A stretch of 64,000 nt of DNA. Origin: Opisthocomus hoazin. Taxonomy: Eukaryota; Chordata; Aves; Opisthocomiformes; Opisthocomidae. Numbering within the stretch: the stretch's first letter is position 1; the number at the start of each line of letters is the position of its first letter. Under the pieces are notes generated by a model. That model made no database searches. It was not told the DNA's origin and saw only the letters and a program-made list of their open reading frames with translations. Made by a program: the position numbers and the translations under genes. Location: positions 17,407,115 through 17,471,114 of the forward strand of contig NC_134429.1 of the NCBI RefSeq assembly GCF_030867145.1. The letters run 5' to 3'. Below, piece after piece: positions 1 to 12,600 of the stretch.

Positions 1-3000
1 CCTGCTGCACGTTTCTGGCACATTGCATGAGATGAGCAGCTGAGGCCCTGGTCACTGGAGCCTGTTATTGTTACAGATAGAGCTGGAAGTTGGGAGTGGC
101 GGCAGTTGTTTAACATCTGTTGAGAGACCATGTTTTCAGCTAGTTACATGATGCCAAACTTTCAATATTCAGGCTGAAATTGTAGCGGGGGTTCACTCTG
201 TGCAGTCGTTTTTTGGAAGCCTCTGAAAAAAATGGTGCAGCTATTTCTGAGCTGAAGGTCAGAAGATAAAATAGGTTTTCTGACCATGTTAAAAATATCT
301 CAGCTGTTTCATTAAGGAGCTCTCACATTTCATAATTTGGGGCAAGTAAGATTTTATCAGGATGATGGCTTGGATCAGAACGTGCTTTTGTCAGTGCCTT
401 TTCAGACTTACCCAGTATGCAGCTCCTTTAAGGGAAAAAGGTCTGGTGTGGCAGATGAGACATGTGCTGCCAATAAAGGAATACAAGCTAGTTAGCAAGG
501 GAAGGGTTATTAAGGAGCCAGGTGTTCTACAAGCAAATAAAAGCTCTGTAGGAGAAAGAGCTGTTTTGGTTGGTGTTTGAAGATGGTGTTTTGGAGAAGG
601 AGGAATTATGCTGAAGAAAGCAGTTTATCAGTTAAGAGGCTCTACCTTACAAGCTCTGGGTAAAGACTGTGTTTTGGCCTAGCAATTGAACACTGTTCTG
701 TAGCAAGTGGTTCTTTAGTTAGGAATGGGGAAAACAATATAAAAAGTAAGCTTGATGTCATGGGAGGTTTTTTGCTGTTTGGTGTTGCATTTGCAGGTTA
801 GTCTCAAGGTGTGGAGAGGTGAAACTGTGCCAGGATGGGGTTTGTATCTCTTTGAAGAGGTAAGGTGTGTTCCAGTATAGCGAGCTTTTGATGAAGTAAT
901 CTTAGAAGGAACTTGGCTGGTATCTGCCAAATTTATTAGTCTCTGCGAAGTCATCTGCTGCCAATGATCTATAGATGGGGTTGTAAATGACTGAGTAATT
1001 TCTGTGGATGCTTTATCATTCCTCGGGTCTTGTGTGTTGTTTCTGGCTCAGCTGGGAGCCCTGCTTGGTCATGCTGCTGCAGAGCCTGGCTGGTCACTGT
1101 GCTGGGGGGACAAGCTTCCAGGAAGACTCTGGAGTTCTAGGCTATCAAGTTCACATGACTTTGAGTAAGGCTGTTAACTTCTGCTGTGAAGCATTAAAGA
1201 ACAGCTGTATGGCAGATGGGGTTCTTAGAAAATAAAATTACTGTCCTGTGGCTTCTGGAAAGCCTGACTGTAAAAACCATAACAGCAGCTCTTAAGCTGA
1301 TGTGGGAGAGAGTAAGAAAGAGGGGCTTTGTTACTGCTTTTGGGGCAGTCAATGACTTAGCTACTTAATGAGTTCTGGAGCTGCAGTTGTGCTTGGAGTT
1401 GGTTAAGTGTACTCACTTAAAGCCTTGAATAGGCCTGACAGAGAGAAATCTCCAATCCAGTTTAAGAAGTTTAGATTTAAATACTTATGCCTGTTTGGTA
1501 TTAATGCCAACTTTGTGCATCCAGATGAACAGTGTTTAGAGGCTGGAAGGTTGCTCTACAGAGGAGCCCTGCTGTAGTGATGGCAGGTGATGTTCCTGAC
1601 TGCTCTGGTGTTCAGTCTGGACAGCTTGACTCTTGGAGAGCTTAGTAGAGCTGAGATACTCCAAGGGGAGACAGTAAAGAGCTTCTGTTTCTATTGTTTG
1701 TCAGCTTTCCTTTTTAAACTGTAGCTTTTAAGCTGGTGAAATTGTTTCCAATGAATGCCTCACAGGTGTGCAGCTTGAGTGGGGCAGGAAAGTGTCTTAA
1801 CACAGCTGACTTGCTGTGATGCTTGAGGGAATGGCATTGCTAGCTAATTCAATTACCTCTCTGCTGCTATCCCCCACCAGTTACCGGACTAAAACATGAC
1901 TTAACACCCTGCTGTAAAGTTCTGTCACTGAGACTAGATGAGTCCTCGAGCAGCGTTGCTGCAGTAATGGTGCAGTCTGCCATCCCTCAGCAACCAGGAT
2001 GCAGCTGCCACACAACTGCTCTGTAAAAGCAGTGACAAGAGGAAAGGGCTTGAGAGTTGAGGAGGAGGAGGGCTAGTCTTCACCAGGCATTCCACCTGAA
2101 TGGAAGCAGAACTGATCAATCAAGCAAGCTGTGCCTGCTTTTTGCCATTTGTTCTAACAAAGTGATGCTCTCTTCAGCATCATCAGCAGATTAAAGATAA
2201 AGTGCTGGCATCTTTCCCAGGAATTTCTGCACTGGGACAAGATGCCTTCAGTCCCCTGGTGGGTCTTGGGCTAAATGAGGGTGGAAATGGAACTTATAGG
2301 CTAAACGTGCTGCTTCTTCATTGTAACGTAAGGAAATATCTTCCTCTTGTGCATGAGGACAAAGGAAACTAGGCAACTTTGCTTCGTGTTCAGTAGCTGA
2401 AGACACTAGTTGTGGCTCCTGAGTAGCTGTTAGAGCGTTAACTAAGAGTAAGCTGTACCCATCCTATCTGAGGAAAAAAAACATCATAAAGCACCTACTG
2501 ATTCCCATTGTTGTAGACATTGTATGTGGAGAAGGACTAAAATCTATCTGCTAAAGACAAGCAAGTATAGTTCACAGAAGAAGGGATTGTCCTGTCCCTG
2601 CCCTTGATGTTAAGAGTAATTGTCTTTCCTTGTTTGTTCTCTAACATGAACCGTTCTCAATGTGATCCAAACTGATTCAGAGCTTCGGCGGTTTTGAGCC
2701 TGTATCATAATTGATTAATTTATTTCAGAAAGAAGCACGAGGCAGGTAACTTGTGTCGCTGGCTGGCTCTGACAGCTTCTGGAGTATTCAGGAGTTCAAA
2801 CTGCAAGCCTTTGAAGGCTTAGCTACACCGTGGCAGTACTTTGTCCACTGAACAACGCTGACTTTCTGCAAATGCTTTGGGGCTGGGTAAGTAAGAAATC
2901 ACTTTCCTTGGCTCGTGTTGTAAAAGGTGGACAGAAGATGGGCATGTAGGGAGTACTGTAATCACTGAGCTGCATGAAGTTCCCCACAACTGATTGGAGT

Positions 3001-5560
3001 TTAATAGTTACTGTATCTTAGGTAGATAGTGATTGATGAAGACTGACATATTAAACTTCTGATTTAATAATGGATATTGTTGTGCTGGTAATCAGTTTCC
3101 TGACTAATTAGAATTGGCAGTGTTGTCCTAGATTAAAAAGAAACAAACAAAAAATAATAGTATGCAAATAGCACACTTGTGAGAAGAAATTTTCAAATAC
3201 ATGGAGGCTTACTAGTCTAGAAATATCTTAGCTCTTGCTTTGGCTTTCACATCTTCAGTCCTAGGTTTTGATCATTCCGAGTGGCCAGTGCAACACTGAA
3301 TGCCAGTGACCACCTTTATATTGAATTCTTACTGAGCGATACAGGTTTAACCACTGCAGTAGGGTTATTTCTTCTATCCAAGAAGTTCTGGAAACTGTAA
3401 TGAAAGCAAAACCCCTATCTACCAACCACCTTTGTGTTCTAATAGAAATAGTGGATTAGGCAGTATCTGATGGCATAATACTGCAGCAGAGCTGTGCTGC
3501 ACTTCATGCCAGAAAGCTGGTCAGGCTAGAACTGCTGCATGAGTACAGCTGAGCTGCATGAGTACAGCTGAGCAAAGTCAAAGGATTTCTCTGAGCAGCT
3601 GACTGGGAAAGCAAAGCTGAAAAGATATCCCTCTGCCTTTATCTCAATGCCACATTAAGTTAGACTGATTGATCAAGTTTAAAAACAAATCATTCATCAT
3701 AACATATTTGTTCTCCTATAACGAAGTGAAATGCACCAAAATACATTAGTGTGTTACTATTAATGGACTGTGGTGCAGCAGCAAATTGGTGCAGGGTTTG
3801 GGATGATACGAGTTATTCAGTGTTTCTTGGCATGTTGCATATGGGCTGTGCATTGGAGCTTTGTTTCATTAAAGTAGTGCTTTTTCTCATCTTATCTACT
3901 ACAGATTAACTATGTGTTTCTGGTTTGTAGAGTGAGTGGCCTAGAAGTGCTGAGAAACATTTCAGTAAATCAATTTTTTTGAAGCCTTGGCAGAGATGTA
4001 GAAAATCTCAGTAAAACATTTTGACATTCAGGGGAGTCTTTTCTTGCTGCTGGTTTTAGCCTATGCTCCAGTCTCACTGAAGGCCTGCAGTGGTAGTGGG
4101 CTTTCTTACACTGAGAATATCCTGCCTGTTAGTGCTAACTCTGCCACGCAGTAGCTACAGCAGTACAATGCTGGTAGCGAGGCACATGTAACCAGAAACA
4201 GAAAGCTGAACACCCATATTTGTGCTGTGCTGGTGTAAAACTTGAAGAACTGAGTATGCATCTTATGCAACAGGTATAAAGAAGTAAAAACTGACCCTGT
4301 TCCCTGAATCCTAGGCGAGACCTCTGTGGAGTGGGTGGTTATGACTGGCATGCTGGATGCAGGTCAGACGTACTGCATCTCACCTGGCAAAGAACAGGTA
4401 TCCCATGCACTTGGGTTGTGCAGCGGACAGGCAGGTGTGAGTGGTCCCATCAAAAACCTGGTCTCCAAATGGAGAAGCAATGCAGGTGAAAAGGAAGGAA
4501 AAGGCTTTCCAGTCAGTGCCAGGACTCTTTTGGATGCAGATAATCGGCATATCTGAAAACTTGATCTAAAAGCTTTCAAGGGTGGTATCAAAAGGCAATA
4601 ATAAATTTAGATTGACCCTGATGTACACTTGGCACTTCTCTATGGTGCATTGAAGTATGTGGATGAAAAATTAACATGTTTCAAAACTATTGCTCTGCAA
4701 CTGTTGGTTCCAGAGCCAGCTTGCTGTAGAGCTCTTGCCCACTGATTTCAAACGCTGCCTGGTTCAGTTGTTCCACTGGCAATATCTTTCAATAACCTTG
4801 AGCTTAAAGTGGTTTCTTCTTCCTCAGTCTCACTTAGCACTGGAGACTAGAATAACAGAACAAGAAATCATTAGTAGTTGGTGACTCTAGGATGTGAAGT
4901 CTTCTCTGGACCCTAGTTCTTTTGTTCTGTAGTGCTGACCCTTACTTCCATGAAACGGAAGGAAAATGGACTGGTGCGTGTTGTCTCCGTGCTCACTGAA
5001 TCTCTCTGCCATGAAAGCGGGGGCTGAATCCACCATGAAACACAGGGGTCTGCGCAGCTTTGTAGCTGCAGCCTTCCAATGGCTTAATCAGTGGAATAGT
5101 TGAGGGATAAATTGTGCAGTCTGTCTGCCTCTTCCAGTAAGAGGCAGGAATTATGTGTGCACGGGGTAAAAAGCTTTTCTAGGCCTGAGCTGGTTTAAAA
5201 CAACATAGCTTTGCTGAAGTGAGTGATAGGTCTTTAGGTCAGGCTTTACACTGTTCTGTGTATCAGGAGGAAAACTGGACCTGTTAAATGTTTGTGGAAG
5301 GTGTGAGCTTTTGGGGTTTGTTCAAGTTTAATATTTATGCTTGCAGATTCCGTTTGAATTCTTGATATGGTTAAGACTGGTGTTTGCAATACCATGGCGA
5401 GTGAGATTTCTCCCAGTTCTTTTTGTCATCCCCTGTCCTCACTGAGCAAAGTTTAAGAGCACTCTCCCTGCATCTTTCTGGCTTCTGTTTGCTTGAGCAG
5501 CCACTGCTGAACAGGTTCCAGCCTGCACCCCCAGTTTAGACTAGCTCAGGTGGGAGCAGA
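1..5560. other. non-coding flank, no gene recognised
   Basis: All open frames here are short (81 codons or fewer), lack paired splice sites and match no protein I recognise. Human synteny places H6PD on this side of mir-34a, on the opposite strand. I looked for its NADP-binding and lactonase motifs and saw none, so H6PD probably starts to the left of the window. The only local structure is a perfect 19-bp tandem duplication at 3534-3571. Composition is AT-leaning, with many scattered CTG/CAG-type words. Confidence 0.6.
3534..3571. repeat. 19-bp perfect tandem duplication
   Basis: The unit GCTGCATGAGTACAGCTGA occurs at 3534-3552 and is repeated exactly at 3553-3571. It looks like a replication-slippage duplication. 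It contains CAGCTG-type E-box words, but nothing else suggests a function. Confidence 0.9.
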
Positions 5561-5649
5561 GTATGTTTGCGAGGCTGCTGCAGATATCTGATTTGCTTGT
5601 CATTTTTCCTCTTGCAAGAGCAACATCACCAGGTGAGAAAACCCAGCAG

Positions 5650-5974
5650 GCGATCAAATGGCTCCGTCCCCACCTTGTCAGGAAATACGGCTGTACGGAG
5701 AGCGAGCGCTTGCTTTTCAGACACAATCCTATAGGATCAGGGTTCTTGCAGTGTCAGGGATTTCAGACTTTTTAAGTCCCCCTCCCCCCCCTTTTTTTTT
5801 TCCTTGCTTGTCTGAGCAGCTCTGGGCTCTCCCGGCATCGCTTCAGTGCGAGGACCCGTCTGACACTACTTATGCCAGGTCCTCCTCCGGCGCAGGAGAA
5901 GCAGCCGGCAACTTTTGCTGCTCTAGACAACGCTTCATCTCCGAGCAAGCAGAGCTCGACAGAGTGGATTTGGG
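5650..5974 (+). other. CpG-rich patch with candidate spliced exon
   Basis: CpG dinucleotides are unusually dense here compared with the flanks; I count about ten in 5820-5974 and several more in 5650-5710. A long C/T tract (5777-5803) followed by GAGCAG makes a good + strand acceptor at 5818-5819, and GGGGTAAGA gives a donor at 5975-5976. Together they define a 155-nt candidate exon, 5820-5974. A frame opening at 5872 (MPGPPPAQEKQPATF...) is open to the donor, but I do not recognise it and its start context is weak. The patch could be an upstream exon of the mir-34a host transcript, or a promoter, possibly for H6PD reading leftwards. The strand call rests only on the splice signals. Confidence 0.35.
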
Positions 5975-6699
5975 GTAAGAAGAGAGAATTTGGGAGGGAG
6001 GGTTTCCTAAACTGGTTTAATGGAAGCTCTTTCCTTTGCATGCTGCTTTTAGGGAGGGAGGCATTTTAAAGAGGTTGTGGTCCTTCCTCCTGCAGGGTTG
6101 TCTTTTATAATTGATAAAAGATTAAAAAGTCCAACTTCTGGTGTGTGCTTGCTAATTAAACTTCACTCAGTTCGTTTCCTTTCTGCCTCCTTAATTCTCC
6201 TTGAGACCAGCATGCGGGAGACTGAATCTGTGAAGTCTTTTTTAATCTGCTTTTTAAAAACAAATTAAAAACCCACCCAAGACCCCCCAAACAATCAAAC
6301 CCAGAATTAAAACCGCTCAAATGACTTGCCAGGAGCTCTGGTTTTGCGTTGTCCCTTGCTGGTGGTTTTCCAGGCAGGTGGGGGGGGAGGGTTGCGATGC
6401 CTGGAGGCTGGTGCAGTTGTGCTGCAGTCCGAGCCCTGTGCTGAGCTGCAGAGCCTTTGCAGGAGCGCAGCAGGATGCTGGTGCAGCACTTTGGGGAGGC
6501 AAAGTTCCTGCATCCCCCCCCTTCCTTCACACTTCTCAGCTTGTCCCCCCACTCTTGCTCCAGGTCACCCCCCCATCCCCGAAGAAACTGGGGGGTTGTG
6601 TGGCCGGGTGCAGGAGGACGAAGGGGAAATTGGGCACTGCGGCTTTAAGAGTGCAGTAGTGCCAGAGCTGTTCTCCTTCAAGTGATCTGCAAAGCAGCA

Positions 6700-9600
6700 G
6701 CCTTAGCCAGGGATTCCCCTTCTCCTGGTCGTCCTGAGCTCTCCAGAGCTGCCAGCTGGAATCAGCGGTTTTGCAGCACCCACTGACTTGCCTTTACCTC
6801 GGATTTTTAAGCAATCGGTTAAAAAACCAGTTGTTTCCTGAAATGTCCAGAGTCAGACCTCGGCTTCCGCACCCTTCTCCCCAAAGACCATGTCCTTGTG
6901 CGCTTGTAGCTGCTGAACTGAGCTTGAAAAGTGTGTTTTATGAAGCTAAGTGGTCTCTACAGCCTTCAAAAGTTGAATTTGCATTGGAAATGTGTTAATG
7001 CAGCATTTTTTGGGGAGAAGTTGAAGTTGCGTGTTTTGAAGAAATGTGCAGTCTGAACACAATTTGTTAATGGCATGAGGACTGAATTTTTAACTACAAA
7101 GTAAAAAAAAAAAAATCACTTGGGCACAAATGTCTGCTAGCAACTTGTATTTTCCTCGTATAAAAATATCTATATTAATTGAAATGTAGTTTCTTGCCAG
7201 TTCCAGAGTCTTGGTAACTGTATGAATGAATGGGGCAAGGGGAAAAATGTGGTTTGAGCAATGATCAGTTCTGTTGAAATGGCAGTGAAGTCAGCTGTGC
7301 TGAAATCCTTGAAGATATGGATTTCACATGAAGTGTCTGGGGGTGGGGGGGAGCTACTCAGCAGTCAGTTGGTACAGCACGTACCAAGTTAGATCCTTGC
7401 TGCTGCTGTGGAGTGGATGCTGGATAACATTAGCAGCATTTGAAATGACCAAATATTTGACTTCCCTTTTTTAGTGATGTCTCTTGACACCTGGAAGGGC
7501 GTTCTTGTCCCCACTGAGGCGGAGGCAATTACTTGTGTCTGCAACTTTATTTGAGAGTAGTAGTGTATGTTTACATTGATTCTGTCTGTAATTGTGGTGG
7601 CTTTTTTATCGCGTGCTTGCACAGGAACTAGGAACAGTCAGTCAGATCAGTAGGAAAGGTAAGTGATGTCCTCATAGCAGAGGAAGGGAGCTGGGACCAA
7701 AGCTTGATCTCTCAAGGTCACACCATGCAAGCTGGAGGTAGAGGCAAGCCCCTAGCCACCCTCAACTGCAAAGTCGTTCTTCTAAATTCAGGGAAACTTT
7801 CAGACCCTCCATCAGAGAGATCTCTGGTCCCAAGTCCTGAAGACACAAGGGGAGTCATAGATGTAAAGGTGAAACCTTGAATTTTGCATGATGTAAATCA
7901 CAAGTTAAAGTAACTGAAACTCAAATGCTTGTGATGCAGACTTTATGCAGCTCATTAACACTGTTACTTCTGTTTTCCTTACAGCATCATATTAGTGAAC
8001 AAAGACTTAATTTCATTTGTAAAGTACTCATGCGTAAGTTGGTGGCATTTATGAAGAACCACCCAACTTGGTAGAATAGGAACAAAATAAAAGTAACTGA
8101 GCTAACAGCAGGCTTGATGTAAACCTCAAAGGGATAGTAAACATGACAGGGTGTTCCAGCATATGGGCATCGTGGAAGGGTAATCAGCGTAAAAGCATAT
8201 TGGTGTCTGCCTTAAGAAAGAAACAACTGCTCTAAAAATGGAGTCTGTTCTTGTGTTTGAAGGTGATGCAAGTGGTAAAAGCATTGGAATTGCAGCTCCA
8301 TTCTCTGGAGTTCTGCTTTCTGGGAGTGGGCACAAGGGCCTCTTGGAAGGGTTCTCTTCATGTCTGCTTGAAAACCTAGCAAGATGACTGCCTACCAGAT
8401 TTGGAAAATCAGAATGATTACAGAGGACAAATTAGCCAAATCCAGGACTTGTGCATTTCAAATAGTAGTCCCTGTACCGAAGTGTCATCATGCTGGTAAT
8501 CTCCTACTCGGGTGAAGTATAAGTGATTACTGGCTACTATGAGGAATTTAAGGGCAAATACCTCTTCAGTGCTGAGCAATGGGAGGAAAAGTTGCAAAAG
8601 GCAAAACACCTGAGTGTAAGGGTTGGGAGGATGTGCTTTGTACTATCTGTCTTCTCATGTCCTGTGCTGCCCTGGCAGTTCTCACTTTGTGCACCTGGGA
8701 AGGCACCCTCAGTATCCATTAAGTCTTAACCAGAGTTCGTAGCACCTCCAGTACCTCCCTAAACTTCTGAGCTGTGCCTACAGCAGTCCAATGTGATGGA
8801 TATCCAGACAGTGGGACTATAATAAGCCAGTGTACTGAAGGGCCTGAGTGCATAGACTCGGTGCCTCTGAAATGGAGACTGTCTGGTGAAAGACCATATT
8901 TCCGCTGATTTCTTCCTTTAATGCCAGTCTCTTATCTGGAAAGCAGTGATCCCTTCCTGGCTGCCAGATTGATTCTAGGGTGAGTTTTATCATTTTGACC
9001 TGCCTGGGGTATTTGCTCCTGCTAGAACCTCTTAATAAGAGTAAGGTGTCTGGAAAGCTCTAGCTTTGTAAAATGTAAGGAAGCTTGCTCCTAGTGCCTG
9101 CTGCTGGGGCTTCTGAGCTTGTGCAGAGAGATGCCGTGCCAAATTCTTTGTGGTTATAGCTAGCATTACTACCAGAGCCTTGGATGACTCTCCTTCACAG
9201 CACGTGTAAGGAGTGGGACCTAAAGGGTGGTTTGCTTGTTCCTACTGACTTTTCGTTATCTATTTCCAGTGGCTGGTATAGAAACAGTTAAGAAAGATTG
9301 GGTCAAATGACAGCATGTATTTTTAGAGAAGGTCATGGGTTCTGTGCCTGGTGCCCTGCTGCAAAAGGCACTTGCAATATCTGGATGTGTCTACAGTTTG
9401 TCTGAACTGCCTTTGGTGCTGCTAAGGCGGGTGCAGTGCAGTGCAGCAGCAGGCTGCATGCCAGGCTGTAGGGATGCAGTGTATTTCCAGGGGAATATGT
9501 GCTTCCCCCCCGCTTAATGAATGAGGTGCTTCATGGGTATTACCTAGCACTGCAGCAAACTCACAGGTTAAATTTCTCTCTTCCAAGAGGTCTGGTTTTA

Positions 9601-12600
9601 TGAGTGAAGAAATACAGAAGTGATGTAGGGAAGGGTCTCTTCTACAAAGGGAAATTTAAAAATTGCTGCTGGACCTCAGTTGCACCTGGTTGTTGATAAT
9701 GCCTGTTCCTGTGAGGAATCGGGAAGATAATTATTCCCTTCTTGAATGATGTCAAGCATTTGAGTTTTGCCCATTTTCCCCACAGACCTGAAACATTTGG
9801 ATTGGGGCAAGGGTGAGAGGCTGCTTCTTGCAAAACCTCTGCAGATTCTTTGGGTTGGCTATTTCACTGCAGAATCCAGAGTGGTCAGGAGTGCAAGGGG
9901 TGGGGGAAATGGTTGGCTGTCTTGGTTGTGTGATGTGATGCACTGATCTATTAAAAAGCCTTACCAGCTGCTGTAAATTGCTTTCTGCCCATCCCTGTCT
10001 GACACGTGAACACAAGAATTCCCATGTGTCAGGAATCTTAATGTTTTTCCTCCTACCTCTGTGCCTGGGCATAAATGTCCTGAAGATGTAATTTTTCCAG
10101 CTCAGCCTTTAGAATTTCTAATTATGCTGGGAGAGCTAAGCTGCAGAGGGGTTGCCATTCGGCTACCCTCCTTGCGCCTTCCCTCTGCTTTCCAGACAAC
10201 TGATCTTTTGAGAAGGGAGAGTCTTTACTGCTGAGTGAGGAAGAGCTCAGATTTGGCAAATCTATATGGGTTCTAATATGCATCAATATTGTGCAGCAAA
10301 TAACTGTGTCCATCTATAAACACAAGGCAAAGCTTACCTCATTTTAAAAGCTTAGTTGTGATGAATAGAAAATACTCTGCTCTTGTCTTAAAGAGCAAAA
10401 TTAAGTGAGGATGTGCTAATCGCAGATGCCTTTCACTTGGGTTAGCAGCAGAAGTTGTGTTGAAATCCTATGAAACTAAATAAGGTCCCTGGCCCAGAAA
10501 GCTCACAGACAAGAGCCTATTATATTCAAGAGAAGCATGGAAATGGCCTTGAACTAGCTGTTGACCTTGAGTTGTTGGTGAAATTTTTAGGTTTAAAATA
10601 TCAGCGGATTGCAGTTTAGCATCAGTCATAAGTCCTTTGCCAGAACTGTCATTCAAAAAAGGTGGAGAGTTGGCTGATTATGGACAATTTGATTAAACAA
10701 AGGGAAATTATGCCGAGAGCCGTTTTCAACTTTGAAGGTCACTGTCGGGCTGGGGATAGTGGGGGGGAGAAAGCTGCTGGCTGGGGTCATCCGTAAGGAG
10801 CTGTGTTTTGGCTCCTGTGGAGCTCCCAGGCTCTGCAGGGCTTCTCCCAGGGGATACTGGTCTATGCCTGGATGTACAGCAGAGAACGTACTTTTTTGAC
10901 AGAAGTGATTGTTGTGCTAACGCAGCCGCCCTGCCCGTGGCAGAAGGTGCCACGTTAACCTGTCTCCCCCTCACAGTTTGTAGAAGTGCTTGAGAGTGCC
11001 TGCTGTGCTTCAGAGCAACACTGGACCTGCTCTGGGCAAAGAGGGGCCTGAAGCAAAGACCCTTGAGCTGAAGGGTGGGAGGAAACCGGTCACTGAAGCC
11101 TAGCTTGGAATTAACCTGGACTGTGGGAAAGCATGCGAGTTAGAAGGCTGTGTTGCAGTCCTGAGGAGACAGATGTGGGCTGAGTACCGGGAAATATTCC
11201 GAGCTCTGAGGCTGCCTTGGCTAGGGAACTGGGAAAATCAGCATGCCTCAGGGCAGAGGCGAGAGTGCTCTGCAGAGAGGATGTATAAATGTGGTTATGG
11301 CACACAGAGGGTAAAACTGAGCAGGATCCTTGCATACACCTGGAGGAGTTTAAAGCAGGGGTGGTGCAAGTAGGACCTGCTCCTCCTGAAGGCTCAGCCC
11401 TGTGGACAGGCTAGGCGGTCATTCTGTGTCTGATTATGGACTATCAGCTGATGTGCCTTGGGTAGATGGGGGAGAAGTGAAGAGGAGAGAACAATTTGTG
11501 GTGTGCTGGCAAGTCACCCGCTCTTTGATGCACTGCAGCAAAAGCCCGATCTGAAAACTCTTCAGCAAAGAAGGACATTGCAGGGGGGGGATGGATGGGA
11601 CTACGGGAGGCACACGACTGAAAGATGCTGCTGCAAGCACTGTGGCAGCCAACCCCTGTACTCTTCTGCTCCCCCCCCCATCATTTAGCAATCGAGTTGG
11701 CCAAGTCCGTTGCCTTATGTCGAAGTGGAATGCAGTGTCCTTTTCCTGGATGTCCTTCAGTTGCAGCAAGCGATGGTACTGTGTGTAGGCAGGTCCCCAG
11801 GGGCTTATTGTAATAATCCGGGTAGCAGTTGTGATGGGGAAGTGGCAAGGCTCCAGTAGGTGAATTGAACTGGGCTGACGAGCCACCGCTGCAGCATTGG
11901 CTATGCGGTTGCCTCAGCTGGGATGTTACGATGTGCTGGGGACTGAAGTGACAGATGTAGTGCATTGTGTGGCAGCAGTGTTGATGGGAAGCAAGGGTAG
12001 ACCAAAGAAATGGTGAACTGCTGATGCAGTGCAGGTGATGCTTGGATTATTGTTGGTGCAGCATGTGCAAGGTGTCTGGACTGTACCCTGAGGCAAATGG
12101 TAAGGTAAAGGACAGTTCATGTGTCTTATCTACCAGGCATTAAAGCTCTTCAGTTGGTAATAGCCTTTTTTAGCCCCCCAACAAAGACACTGTTGCTGCA
12201 GAGGAAGACTGCAGCCTGCAGGCTGCCCTGCCAGATGATCTGTTCTGCCCCTCCTAGGAGAATCGCATGGCAACTCAGGAGTGGGAGAAGACCCCACTGC
12301 TCTGTGGGCCAGGAGCAGGGCTGCTGGGCACAGTCCGCCAAAGACTTGGAGAAGCGCTCATAAAGGGGGGGGGCTGCTACACTGCTTCCAAGCTGGACCT
12401 CTTGACAGCACAGCCTGCTTGCCACACAGAATTTGGCCACCTTGCTCTGGAAGGAGTTGCAGGAGGGTGTTGTAAGGCTTTTTAACTTTGTGTCTCAAAG
12501 CTAACCCATTAGCTTGACTCCTTGTACTACAGTCATTGAGGTAGTGGAGAGAGGATGCTTGCACAGACTGCCTCATATGCAGCTTGTTGTGGTGCTTGTG

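Noticed and set aside
2738-2760. Possible 17-nt micro-exon (TTTATTTCAG ... GAGGCAG|GTAACT)
   Set aside because: Splice-like words are common by chance, and there is no conserved frame, neighbouring exon or CpG context to support it.
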